The notes under the pieces are model-generated. The model was not told the DNA's origin. It did not search any database and saw nothing but the letters and a program-made list of their open reading frames with translations. Shown piece after piece: positions 9,773 to 16,944 of a stretch of DNA of 64,000 bases. The stretch is taken from the NCBI GenBank assembly GCA_001534745.1, contig CP013997.1:1054001-1118000 (forward strand). The letters are read 5' to 3'. The position numbers and the translations under genes are program-made. Each line of letters begins with the position of its first letter. The first letter of the stretch is position 1. The stretch is from Pseudomonas monteilii (GTDB lineage Bacteria; Pseudomonadota; Gammaproteobacteria; Pseudomonadales; Pseudomonadaceae).

Positions 9773-11275
9773 ATGAGCGACCTGAAGACCGAATCGCAAG
9801 ACCTGCAACAGGAAGAGAACACCCTGATCGCCCTGCGCAAGGAAAAACTTGCCGCCGAGCGGGCCAAGGGCCAGGCCTTCCCCAATGACTTCCGCCGCGA
9901 CAGCTACTGCAACGACCTGCAGAAGCAGTACGTCGACAAGACCAAGGAAGAACTGGAAGCCGCAGCGATTCCGGTCAAGGTCGCAGGCCGCATCATGCTC
10001 AACCGTGGCGCGTTCATGGTCATCCAGGACATGACCGGTCGCATCCAGGTCTACGTCAACCGCAAGACCCTGCCGGCCGAAACCCTGGCAGCGGTCAAGA
10101 CCTGGGACCTGGGCGACATCATCAGCGCCGAAGGTACCCTGGCCCGTTCGGGCAAGGGCGACCTGTACGTCGAGATGACCGACGTGCGCCTGCTGACCAA
10201 GTCGCTGCGTCCGCTGCCGGACAAGCACCACGGCCTGACCGACACCGAGCAGCGCTACCGTCAGCGCTACGTCGACCTGATGGTCAACGAAGACACGCGC
10301 CATACCTTCCGCGTACGTTCGCAGGTCATCTCGCACATCCGCAAGTTTCTCATCGAGCGCGACTTCCTCGAAGTCGAGACGCCGATGCTGCAGACCATTC
10401 CCGGCGGTGCCGCGGCCAAGCCGTTCGAGACGCACCACAACGCCCTGGACATGGCCATGTTCCTGCGCATCGCCCCGGAACTCTACCTCAAGCGCCTGGT
10501 GGTCGGCGGCTTCGAGAAGGTCTTCGAGATCAACCGCAACTTCCGCAACGAAGGCGTCTCGACCCGGCACAACCCCGAGTTCACCATGCTCGAGTTCTAC
10601 CAGGCCTACGCCGACTACCGCGACAACATGGACCTGACCGAGGAACTGTTCCGCGAACTGGCGCAGCTGGTCCTGGGCAGCACCGACGTGCCGTACGGCG
10701 ACAAGGTCTTCCACTTCGGCGAGCCGTTCGTGCGCCTGTCGGTGTTCGATTCGATCCTCAAGTACAACCCTGAGCTGACCGCCGCCGACCTGCAGGACGT
10801 GGACCGTGCGCGCGACATTGCCAAGCGGGCTGGCGCCAAGGTGCTGGGCCACGAAGGCCTGGGCAAGCTGCAGGTGATGATTTTCGAAGAGCTGGTCGAG
10901 CACAAGCTGGAGCAGCCGCACTTCATCACCGAATACCCGTTCGAGGTTTCGCCGCTGGCCCGTCGCAACGACGAGAACCCGAGCGTCACCGACCGCTTCG
11001 AGCTGTTCATCGGTGGCCGCGAAATCGCCAACGCCTACTCCGAGCTCAACGATGCCGAGGACCAGGCCGAGCGTTTCCTGGCCCAGGTGGCCGAAAAGGA
11101 TGCGGGTGACGACGAGGCCATGCACTACGACGCCGACTTCGTGCGCGCACTGGAATACGGCATGCCGCCAACGGCCGGCGAGGGCATCGGCATCGACCGC
11201 CTGGTGATGCTGCTGACCAACTCGCCGTCGATCCGCGACGTGATCCTGTTCCCGCACATGCGTCCGCAGGCGTAA
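9773..11275 (+). CDS. lysS: Lysyl-tRNA synthetase (class II)
   Basis: Charges tRNA-Lys with lysine using ATP. The 500-residue protein has an N-terminal OB-fold anticodon-binding domain (about 55-170) and a class II catalytic core. Motif 2 is visible as [20 protein letters not shown] and motif 3 as [20 protein letters not shown]. The length matches bacterial LysS. The C-terminus ends in LFPHMRPQA as usual for the family. It follows prfB with a 93-base gap and is followed by a REP cluster rather than another gene on the same transcript. Confidence 0.97.
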   Translation: MSDLKTESQDLQQEENTLIALRKEKLAAERAKGQAFPNDFRRDSYCNDLQKQYVDKTKEELEAAAIPVKVAGRIMLNRGAFMVIQDMTGRIQVYVNRKTLPAETLAAVKTWDLGDIISAEGTLARSGKGDLYVEMTDVRLLTKSLRPLPDKHHGLTDTEQRYRQRYVDLMVNEDTRHTFRVRSQVISHIRKFLIERDFLEVETPMLQTIPGGAAAKPFETHHNALDMAMFLRIAPELYLKRLVVGGFEKVFEINRNFRNEGVSTRHNPEFTMLEFYQAYADYRDNMDLTEELFRELAQLVLGSTDVPYGDKVFHFGEPFVRLSVFDSILKYNPELTAADLQDVDRARDIAKRAGAKVLGHEGLGKLQVMIFEELVEHKLEQPHFITEYPFEVSPLARRNDENPSVTDRFELFIGGREIANAYSELNDAEDQAERFLAQVAEKDAGDDEAMHYDADFVRALEYGMPPTAGEGIGIDRLVMLLTNSPSIRDVILFPHMRPQA

Positions 11276-11738
11276 CCGGCGGCTGGGGCCTACAGAGCGA
11301 CAGCCGTGCTCTGATACCCCAGGGCCGCGATCACAGCTGAGCAAACAGCTGGCTTGGATCGCGGCCGTTCCGGTGCCCCGGCAGGGGCCGCTCACACGGA
11401 CCGCCATACTCCGCCTCATCGCGGTGTGGCTACGGGTGTAGGAGCGGCCCCTGCCGGGGCGCCGGACCGGCCGCGATCGGGCCCACAGGGCCCGTAAAAT
11501 CCGCCACCCCTCCCTATCAGATCAGCACTGCAGACACGCGCTCACCTACACAGGCTCGACGCTTCTCGCGACACCCACCCTCATTCAGGTTGACGCCCCC
11601 CAACCGCTCAGCTAGAAGATCGAAACCTGCCAGGGCTGCACGCCTGCACCCGTGCCAGGCCAAGGCTCGCGGTCTCGGCCACTGACCTTTCCTGCTCAGA
11701 CGCCCCGACCGGCCACCGCACCTTCCAAGGAGTGCTTC
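11276..11738. other. lysS-lipoprotein intergenic region
   Basis: This 463-base gap has no supported gene. The first 200 bases carry a set of GC-rich inverted repeats (listed separately). The remainder is ordinary sequence leading to a good ribosome-binding site (AAGGAG) eight bases before the lipoprotein ATG. A long open frame on the - strand and an N-terminal extension of the lipoprotein frame both run through here, but neither looks like protein-coding sequence. Confidence 0.65.
11324..11478. repeat. REP-type inverted repeat cluster after lysS
   Basis: A 37-base arm at 11357-11393 (GATCGCGGCC ... GGGGCCGCTC) is matched in reverse complement at 11442-11478 (GAGCGGCCCC ... GGCCGCGATC), nearly perfectly, around a 48-base loop. 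A third partial arm, GCCGCGATC at 11324-11332, can pair with the first. The GAGCGGCCCC/GCCGCGAT core recurs near 14.7 kb and 33.5 kb, so this is a dispersed family distinct from the one after wspR. Placed between convergent read-through and a new unit, it could also damp transcription from lysS. Confidence 0.85.
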
Positions 11739-12278
11739 ATGAGTGTCTGGCGCAAGCTGTTGATCCTGTCCTTCCTGCTGCTGGGCGGCTGCCTGGCGAC
11801 GTTCGATGACCCCCTGCCGGGCACCCAGCCCGCACCCAAGGGCTTGCTGGGCCACTGGAGCAGCAAGGACGGCTGGGGCGAACCGGTCGATCTGGTGATC
11901 AGCGCCCTCCCGAACAACACCTACCGGGCGAAGGTCCGCCTGCACGGCAAGCCGGCCCGCAGCTACACCTTCACCGTGTCGCACCATGGCGGGCGCTGGT
12001 ACGCGTCGAGCGTGCAGCCCGACGCCCGTGGGGCCCTGATCGGTGGATTCGAATTGATCGAAAACCGGCAGTTGGTGATCTACACCCTGGACGTCGAACC
12101 GTTGCGCCAGGCGATCGCCCATCGCGAGCTGTCCGGGCGCATCACCACCGTCGGGCAGGACGACGTCCCCGGTGTCCACATCGACAGCCCGGCCGAACGC
12201 GTCGTGGCCTACCTCGACGACCCGGCCAATTCGGACGTGTTCGTCGAAACCGCACGGCTGCAGCGCGTCGCTCGCTGA
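11739..12278 (+). CDS. Putative lipoprotein, 179 aa
   Basis: Lipoprotein of unknown function. The signal peptide MSVWRKLLILSFLLLGGC ends in a clear lipobox (LGGC, Cys18) with Ala19 after it, favouring outer-membrane sorting. The mature part is predicted beta-rich with two-strand patterns such as NTYRAKVRLHGKPARSYTFT and repeated Trp/Tyr, but no named domain is recognised. The start is chosen at 11739 because it has AAGGAG upstream and gives a proper signal peptide; the open frame runs further 5' without support. It precedes the DUF1704 gene by 23 bases, so the two are probably cotranscribed. Confidence 0.85.
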   Translation: MSVWRKLLILSFLLLGGCLATFDDPLPGTQPAPKGLLGHWSSKDGWGEPVDLVISALPNNTYRAKVRLHGKPARSYTFTVSHHGGRWYASSVQPDARGALIGGFELIENRQLVIYTLDVEPLRQAIAHRELSGRITTVGQDDVPGVHIDSPAERVVAYLDDPANSDVFVETARLQRVAR

Positions 12279-12301
12279 CGCCCCAACCCAAGGAGTACAG
12301 G

Positions 12302-13579
12302 GTGGACGATTACCAACAGACCATACGCGCGCTGTCCGACCGCATCGTGGCCGCGCAGACGCCGATCCGCGTGCTCGATGCGGTGAAATGGGACGAGAAC
12401 ATCCGTCAAGGCTTCATCGAGGGCAAGGGCCGCGAACCGCCGGCGATCGACAAGGCGTACTACCAGTCGCGACCGCTGTCGTTCGACGCCAGCGCGGTCA
12501 AGGCCGAGTTCCAGAGCATCGAGCGTGACGTGACCCGTCGGCTCGGCCAGTTCAGCCCGGTCGGGCAGATCATGCGACGGATGTGTCGCGAGTACCGCAT
12601 GGTGGTGCGCATGCTCGAGGCACGGGGCACCGAGGACTTCGGGCTGATCTCCCAGGAGCTGTACGGTGCTGCCTCCGATGCGTTCCACGCTGGCGACCCG
12701 ACGCTCGCCGACCTGGGCCTGATGCTCTCGGACTACCTGAACAACATCGACGGCCGTGGTGACCTGAAGGACGAGCCGAAGAACCTGACCGCCACCCAGG
12801 CCGTGGAGATCCTGCAAACCCGCTTGAACAAGGTGTTCGGCGAGACCGAAGGCACCATCCGTGTGTTCGAGTCCGATGGCATCGTCGCCGACGCCGCGGC
12901 GGGCGCCGACTACATCAAGGTGCGTGCCGACGCCATGTTCAACACCCGCGACGTGCGCGCGCTCGAGGTGCACGAAGGCCTGGTCCACGTCGGCACCACC
13001 TTGAATGGCCTGAACCAGCCCATCTGCACGTTCCTGTCGAAAGGGCCGCCATCGTCGACCGTGACCCAGGAAGGGCTGGCCATCCTCATGGAGGTCATTG
13101 CTTTCGCCTCCTACCCCAGTCGCCTGCGCAAGCTGACCAACCGCACGCGCGCCATCCACATGGTGGAGGAGGGCGCCGACTTCATGCAGGTGTATGGCTT
13201 CTTCCGTGACCAGGGCTTCGAGATGGCGGACAGCTACGGCAATGCCAGCCGCGTGTTCCGGGGTTCGGTGCCCGATGGCTTGCCGTTCACCAAAGACCTG
13301 TCCTACCTCAAGGGCTTCATCATGGTCTACAACTACATCCAGCTCGCCGTGCGCAAGGGCAAGCTGGAGCAGATCCCCTTGCTGTTCTGTGGCAAGACTA
13401 CCCTGGAAGACATGCGCACCTTGCGCCAGCTGGTCGACGAGGGCCTGGTGGAGCCGCCGCGCTACCTGCCGGAGCAGTTCCGTGACCTGAACGCGCTGTC
13501 GGCCTGGATGTGCTTCTCCAACTTCCTCAACCACCTGAGCCTCGACCGCATTGAAGCCGACTACTCGAACATTCTCTAG
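12302..13579 (+). CDS. DUF1704 / QEGLA-motif protein, probable HExxxH metallopeptidase
   Basis: A 425-residue cytoplasmic protein, no signal peptide, annotated in many pseudomonads as a 'flavohemoglobin expression-modulating QEGLA motif protein'. The family (DUF1704) also contains the human tubulin tyrosine carboxypeptidase MATCAP/KIAA0895L, a zinc enzyme with an HExxxH motif and a downstream Glu ligand. Here HEGLVH lies at 224-229 (His224, Glu225, His229) and TQEGLA at 255-260 (Glu257), matching that layout. Peptidase activity is therefore inferred; no substrate is known. The start is GTG with AAGGAG upstream. Its 3' end overlaps the next gene by 29 bases. Confidence 0.9.
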   Translation: MDDYQQTIRALSDRIVAAQTPIRVLDAVKWDENIRQGFIEGKGREPPAIDKAYYQSRPLSFDASAVKAEFQSIERDVTRRLGQFSPVGQIMRRMCREYRMVVRMLEARGTEDFGLISQELYGAASDAFHAGDPTLADLGLMLSDYLNNIDGRGDLKDEPKNLTATQAVEILQTRLNKVFGETEGTIRVFESDGIVADAAAGADYIKVRADAMFNTRDVRALEVHEGLVHVGTTLNGLNQPICTFLSKGPPSSTVTQEGLAILMEVIAFASYPSRLRKLTNRTRAIHMVEEGADFMQVYGFFRDQGFEMADSYGNASRVFRGSVPDGLPFTKDLSYLKGFIMVYNYIQLAVRKGKLEQIPLLFCGKTTLEDMRTLRQLVDEGLVEPPRYLPEQFRDLNALSAWMCFSNFLNHLSLDRIEADYSNIL

Positions 13580-14489
13580 GCGCGCCCGCCATTGGCTGCT
13601 GGGGCTGACGCTGGTGGGCCTCGGCGGATGCAGCAGCCTGCTGTTCTATCCCGAGCCCGGTCAACCGTTCACCCCCGCCTACGCGAAACTGGCGTTTCGC
13701 GAGCTGACCTTGACGGCCGAGGATGGCACACGCCTGCACGGCTGGTGGCTGCCGGCCAAGCCCGGTGTACCGGTCAAGGGGACGGTGCTGCACTTGCATG
13801 GCAACGGCGGCAACATGGCCTGGCACCTGGGAGGGAGTTATTGGCTGCCCGAGCAGGGCTACCAGGTGTTGATGATCGACTACCGGGGGTATGGCCTGTC
13901 CCAGGGCACGCCACGCTTGCCCGAGGTGTACCAGGACCTGCAGGCGGCCATGGACTGGCTGGGGCAGGCGCCGGAGGTGAAAGGCAAACCGCTGGTATTG
14001 CTGGGCCAGAGCCTGGGTGGGGCGCTGGCGATCCATTACCTGGCCGCACACCCCGAGCAGGCCGGACGCTTCACCGCCCTGGTGTTCGACAGCGTGCCGG
14101 CCAGCTACCGGCAGGTGGGGCAGTATGCGTTGAGCACGTCCTGGCTGACCTGGCCGCTGCAGGTGCCGCTGTCCTGGGCGGTGCCCGACGGCGATAGCCC
14201 GATCCGCTCCATGGGGCGTCTGCAAGGGCCACCCAAGCTGTTCTTCCACAGTCTCGACGATACCCTGGTGCCGTTGGACAACGGATTGTCGCTGTACAAG
14301 CAAGCCCCGCCGCCGCGCGTCTTCCAACTGACCCGGGGACCTCACGTGCAGACGTTCGCCGATCCGACCTGGCGGGAGGTGATGCTGCGGTTTCTCGATG
14401 ATCCGAAACGGTTCGATGGACTGCGTCGGTTGGGCGAGGTGCCGAACTACCCTGAAAAGCCGCAGGGGGCGAAAGGGGCGGGGGATTGA
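13551..14489 (+). CDS. Lipid-anchored alpha/beta hydrolase
   Basis: Serine hydrolase of the BEM46/YfhR-like alpha/beta class, substrate unknown. The N-terminal segment RARHWLLGLTLVGLGGC gives a lipobox with Cys27, followed by SSLLFYPEP. The oxyanion region is LHLHGNGGNMAWHLG, the nucleophile is Ser154 in LLGQSLGGALA, the acid probably Asp in FHSLDDTLVP, and the base His in RGPHVQTF. The chosen start is TTG at 13551, inside the DUF1704 gene, since no ATG precedes the lipobox in this frame; the exact start is uncertain. Overlap and orientation suggest one transcript with the preceding two genes. Confidence 0.85.
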   Translation: MKPTTRTFSRRARHWLLGLTLVGLGGCSSLLFYPEPGQPFTPAYAKLAFRELTLTAEDGTRLHGWWLPAKPGVPVKGTVLHLHGNGGNMAWHLGGSYWLPEQGYQVLMIDYRGYGLSQGTPRLPEVYQDLQAAMDWLGQAPEVKGKPLVLLGQSLGGALAIHYLAAHPEQAGRFTALVFDSVPASYRQVGQYALSTSWLTWPLQVPLSWAVPDGDSPIRSMGRLQGPPKLFFHSLDDTLVPLDNGLSLYKQAPPPRVFQLTRGPHVQTFADPTWREVMLRFLDDPKRFDGLRRLGEVPNYPEKPQGAKGAGD

Positions 14490-14943
14490 CTCATGAGAAC
14501 GTCGAGCGTTGGGCGGGGGAAGGCTGATCGTGGGCAGCAACCTTACAGACAACGAGGTTCTGCAGGGGGAGTCTGCAAGCGCACATGGCTTTTCCAGTCC
14601 TGATCCATGCATGACCACTTCGGCGGATTTCATGAGCCCTGCGGGCTCAATCGCGGCACGGGGGCCGCTCCTACACCTGTAGCCCCACCGCGGGGTTGCA
14701 GGCTGTCGCGGTCACCTGTGGGAGCGGCCCCAGTGCCGCGATTGGGCCGCAAAGCGGCCCACACTGGAAGACACCATAGAACCTATCAGTGCGCCCAAAC
14801 GCACATCGCCGACCAGTCAGCTCTCATATCCACTCGCTATCACGACGGAAATGAAAGTCGGCTGGCCGGCGATGAAGCCTGCCTGGTGCCTGAGCCTGGC
14901 GCCGAGACGCCAACCGCTCAGGCTACCGGTCGAGCACGGTCGC
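14490..14943. other. Intergenic region between convergent genes, with REP pair
   Basis: This 454-base region lies between the hydrolase (+) and the OmpA-type lipoprotein gene (-), which converge. It holds a REP pair (listed separately). At 14888-14923 there is an inverted repeat (GCCTGAGC ... GCTCAGGC with an inner GGCG/CGCC) just beyond the stop of the - strand gene, which may act as its terminator although no U-run follows. No gene is supported. Confidence 0.65.
14650..14742. repeat. REP pair, GAGCGGCCCC family
   Basis: Two facing arms, 14650-14676 (ATCGCGGCACGGGGGCCGCT...) and 14718-14742 (GTGGGAGCGGCCCCAGTGCC...), are near-perfect reverse complements around a 41-base spacer. A further small palindrome follows (GGGCCGCAAAGCGGCCC). 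The same core is found after lysS and near 33.5 kb. Confidence 0.85.
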
Positions 14944-15720
14944 TCAGTGAGTGCGCGGCGCGACAGGCTGGTTGTCGTTGGAAATGGTCACTTCCACGCG
15001 ACGGTTCTGGGCACGGCCCGAGTTGCTGGAATTGTCGGCAACCGGGTATTCCTTGCCATAACCCTGCGACACGATGCGCGCTGGATCGACACCGGCGCGG
15101 ACCAGGGCCATGCGCACGCTGCCAGCACGACGCTCGGACAGGCTCTGGTTGTACGAAGCCGAGCCGACGCTGTCGGTGTAGCCTTCCACGATCACCTTGC
15201 GCTCTGGGTTTTCCTGAAGGAACTGAGCCAGCTTGGTGATGTTCGGGAAGGCGGTGCTCTTGAGCTCGGCCTTGTTGAAGTCGAACAGCACGTCACCGAA
15301 GGTCACCAGGGTGCCACGGTCGGTCTGCTTGGCGTTCAGGCTGTCCTGCAGCTTCTTGATCTCGGCGTCGCGGGCATCCAGGCGAGCCTGGGCGCGCTGG
15401 GCAGCGGCGTTCTTCAGGTTGCCTTCGGCAGTGCGCAGGGCGATGGTTTCCTTGGCGACTTCGACGCGCTGGTTGGCCAGGTAGGCCAGCTGATCGACTT
15501 TCTTGTCGTCGTCACGGTCGAGGTAGGCCTTGTCGGCCTTGTTCAGCCAGTCCTGCGCATCCTTGGTTTCCAGGGCAGCGATCTTGCTGGCCTGCGGATC
15601 GCTCTGCAGCGTCGAGAAGTTGCTGCGCGCCGCTTCCAGGTTAGGGTTGGGCTGGTGGGAGCAGGCAGCCAGACCGACGCTCAGGGCCAGCAGGGCGGGG
15701 ATCATGACATGTTTACGCAT
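14944..15720 (-). CDS. OmpA-family lipoprotein with N-terminal DUF4398-like helical region
   Basis: Outer-membrane lipoprotein that probably tethers the membrane to peptidoglycan. The 258 residues show a signal peptide with lipobox ending GLAAC (Cys20), a helical, charged segment at about 30-135 resembling DUF4398, and a C-terminal OmpA domain with FDFNKAELKSTA, VEGYTDSVGSASYNQSLSERRA and GYGKEYPVADNSSNSGRAQNRR. These last motifs contain the diaminopimelate-binding Asp and Arg of the family. It lies 48 bases downstream of the DUF4398 lipoprotein gene on the same strand and is probably cotranscribed with it. Confidence 0.92.
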   Translation of the reverse strand: MRKHVMIPALLALSVGLAACSHQPNPNLEAARSNFSTLQSDPQASKIAALETKDAQDWLNKADKAYLDRDDDKKVDQLAYLANQRVEVAKETIALRTAEGNLKNAAAQRAQARLDARDAEIKKLQDSLNAKQTDRGTLVTFGDVLFDFNKAELKSTAFPNITKLAQFLQENPERKVIVEGYTDSVGSASYNQSLSERRAGSVRMALVRAGVDPARIVSQGYGKEYPVADNSSNSGRAQNRRVEVTISNDNQPVAPRTH

Positions 15721-15768
15721 AATGGTTCATCCTTTGATCGATAACGAGTGCATGGGTCGGCGACAGGC

Positions 15769-16182
15769 TTATTTAGCGCTGCGCATACCTTCCTCACGCA
15801 GTTCCTCTACGCCCTGACGAGCATCCTGGACGGCTTTCTGGGCCTTGGCAGCCTGCGCCTTGCGCTCGGCGACACGGGCGTCCCACTCAGCCTGCTCGGC
15901 CAGGCGCTTGGCCTCTTCGTATTTCTTGTCGTGCATGGCGATTTCCGCCTTCTTGAACTTGTCCTGCGCCGATTTCATCTCGACAGCGGCAAATTCGGTG
16001 CCCCCGGCGCTCACAGCGGAATTGACCGCCGATTGAGCCACGGCATATTGCTCGGTAGGCGGGTTGCCAGCGCAACCGGCCAGGACCAGGCTGCTGCCCA
16101 GGGCCAGCGCGGCCAGCTTGAGCCCGCGCAGGTGAGTGGACGGGGTTTTTGCGATGCGGGTCTTCATGGTGGTCAACTCCAT
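15769..16182 (-). CDS. DUF4398 lipoprotein, 137 aa
   Basis: Small lipoprotein of unknown role. The N-terminal segment LKLAALALGSSLVLAGC gives a lipobox with Cys37, and the rest is almost entirely helical and Ala/Lys/Glu rich (KYEEAKRLAEQAEWDARVAE), typical of DUF4398. The start at 16182 has AGGAG seven bases upstream; a second ATG five codons in (16167) also has a GGAG. It precedes the OmpA-type gene, whose helical N-terminal region it resembles, so the pair may work on the same periplasmic structure. Confidence 0.88.
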   Translation of the reverse strand: MELTTMKTRIAKTPSTHLRGLKLAALALGSSLVLAGCAGNPPTEQYAVAQSAVNSAVSAGGTEFAAVEMKSAQDKFKKAEIAMHDKKYEEAKRLAEQAEWDARVAERKAQAAKAQKAVQDARQGVEELREEGMRSAK

Positions 16183-16352
16183 TGGAACACTCCTGATGAA
16201 CGACGATGTCCGTAGCAGTCCATCGGTGACGCCCTGACAGTACGAGCGCGGATCAAAACCGCGGACCGCCCGTGTTTACAGGGTTTTACCGTAATGGCTA
16301 CTGGCTGTGACCGGGTCGTTTTTTGAATAGTTCACAGAAATTTGCGCGACGG

Positions 16353-16380
16353 GTATTATTTTTCCTGACTGATCAGTCAG
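16353..16380 (-). promoter_or_regulatory. Possible promoter over a 16-bp palindrome upstream of the DUF4398 gene
   Basis: The sequence CTGACTGATCAGTCAG at 16365-16380 is a perfect 16-base palindrome in an unusually AT-rich stretch. Read on the - strand, CTGACT could serve as a -35 element and TAATAC (16353-16358) as a -10 element with a 16-base spacer, so the palindrome would cover the -35 and could be an operator. It is too symmetrical and lacks a U-run on the - strand to be the terminator of the upstream - strand gene. The promoter reading is inference. Confidence 0.4.
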
Positions 16381-16433
16381 CCTTTTTTCACCCGGAACTT
16401 TCACGTTTCAGCGTGGTTTTACCTACCTTGCGA

Positions 16434-16802
16434 CTAACGATTTCGCGTCTCTTCGTCCACGCTGGCATCGTCGGTCCGAGTGCCTTCGAGACGGTGCAGA
16501 TGCTGCCGTGACAACGCCAGGAAACGCGGCGTGGCGCCTACGTCTTCGTACAGCGGGTCACCCTCTTCATCGGTGGAAATGACCTGCTCGCCCTTGACGT
16601 AGGGAAAGCTCGCTTCCAATTCTTCGAGAGCGGCGCCGACCAACTCGCCCAGCAGCGCGTCGACCGTACGCCGGGGGTACATCTCGGCGAGGGCCGCCAG
16701 GCGAGCCTCGGCTTCGACATCCAGGTGCAGCACATGCCCGGTCGGGCTGAGCTGGCCGTTGGCATCCTGTTCCCAATGGTGGGCAAGTTCACGAATCTTC
16801 AT
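16434..16802 (-). CDS. Small conserved Pseudomonas protein, 122 aa
   Basis: Soluble acidic protein, no signal peptide. It begins MKIRELAHHWEQDANGQLSP and contains LAALAEMYPRRTVDALLGEL followed by AALEELEASFPYVKG, an amphipathic helical core. Relatives are found next to ppc across Pseudomonas and are sometimes labelled 'pilin assembly protein', a label for which I see no support in the sequence. The start at 16802 is chosen for its GGAGG; an upstream ATG at 16832 in the same frame is weaker. It is divergent from ppc. Confidence 0.8.
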   Translation of the reverse strand: MKIRELAHHWEQDANGQLSPTGHVLHLDVEAEARLAALAEMYPRRTVDALLGELVGAALEELEASFPYVKGEQVISTDEEGDPLYEDVGATPRFLALSRQHLHRLEGTRTDDASVDEETRNR

Positions 16803-16944
16803 GGCATCCTCCAGCGAATGTAGGTCGGTCACTGTGTGAGACGGTGGGACCTCGGGTTAGTTGCCCACGACCTGGGGCCTTGTAAGGCGTCTGCGCAGGC
16901 GGCACTCTGACGGCTGTGCTGTTTCCCTGGACTGGAGAGGCTCG

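Noticed and set aside
8621..11419. Very long - strand frame over prfB and lysS
   Set aside because: Antisense to two essential genes with clear catalytic motifs; Val/Gly/His-rich shadow without a ribosome-binding site.
11517..12179. - strand frame upstream of and across the lipoprotein gene
   Set aside because: Overlaps a gene with a lipobox and good ribosome-binding site; composition typical of an antisense shadow.
16365..16380. Palindrome as a terminator of the - strand 122-aa gene
   Set aside because: On the - strand it is followed by A-rich, not U-rich, sequence; an operator or promoter element fits better.
16861..16944. N-terminal extension of Ppc
   Set aside because: The GGAGAGG site and family length support the start at 16945; the extension is Arg/Cys-rich with no similarity to Ppc N-termini.
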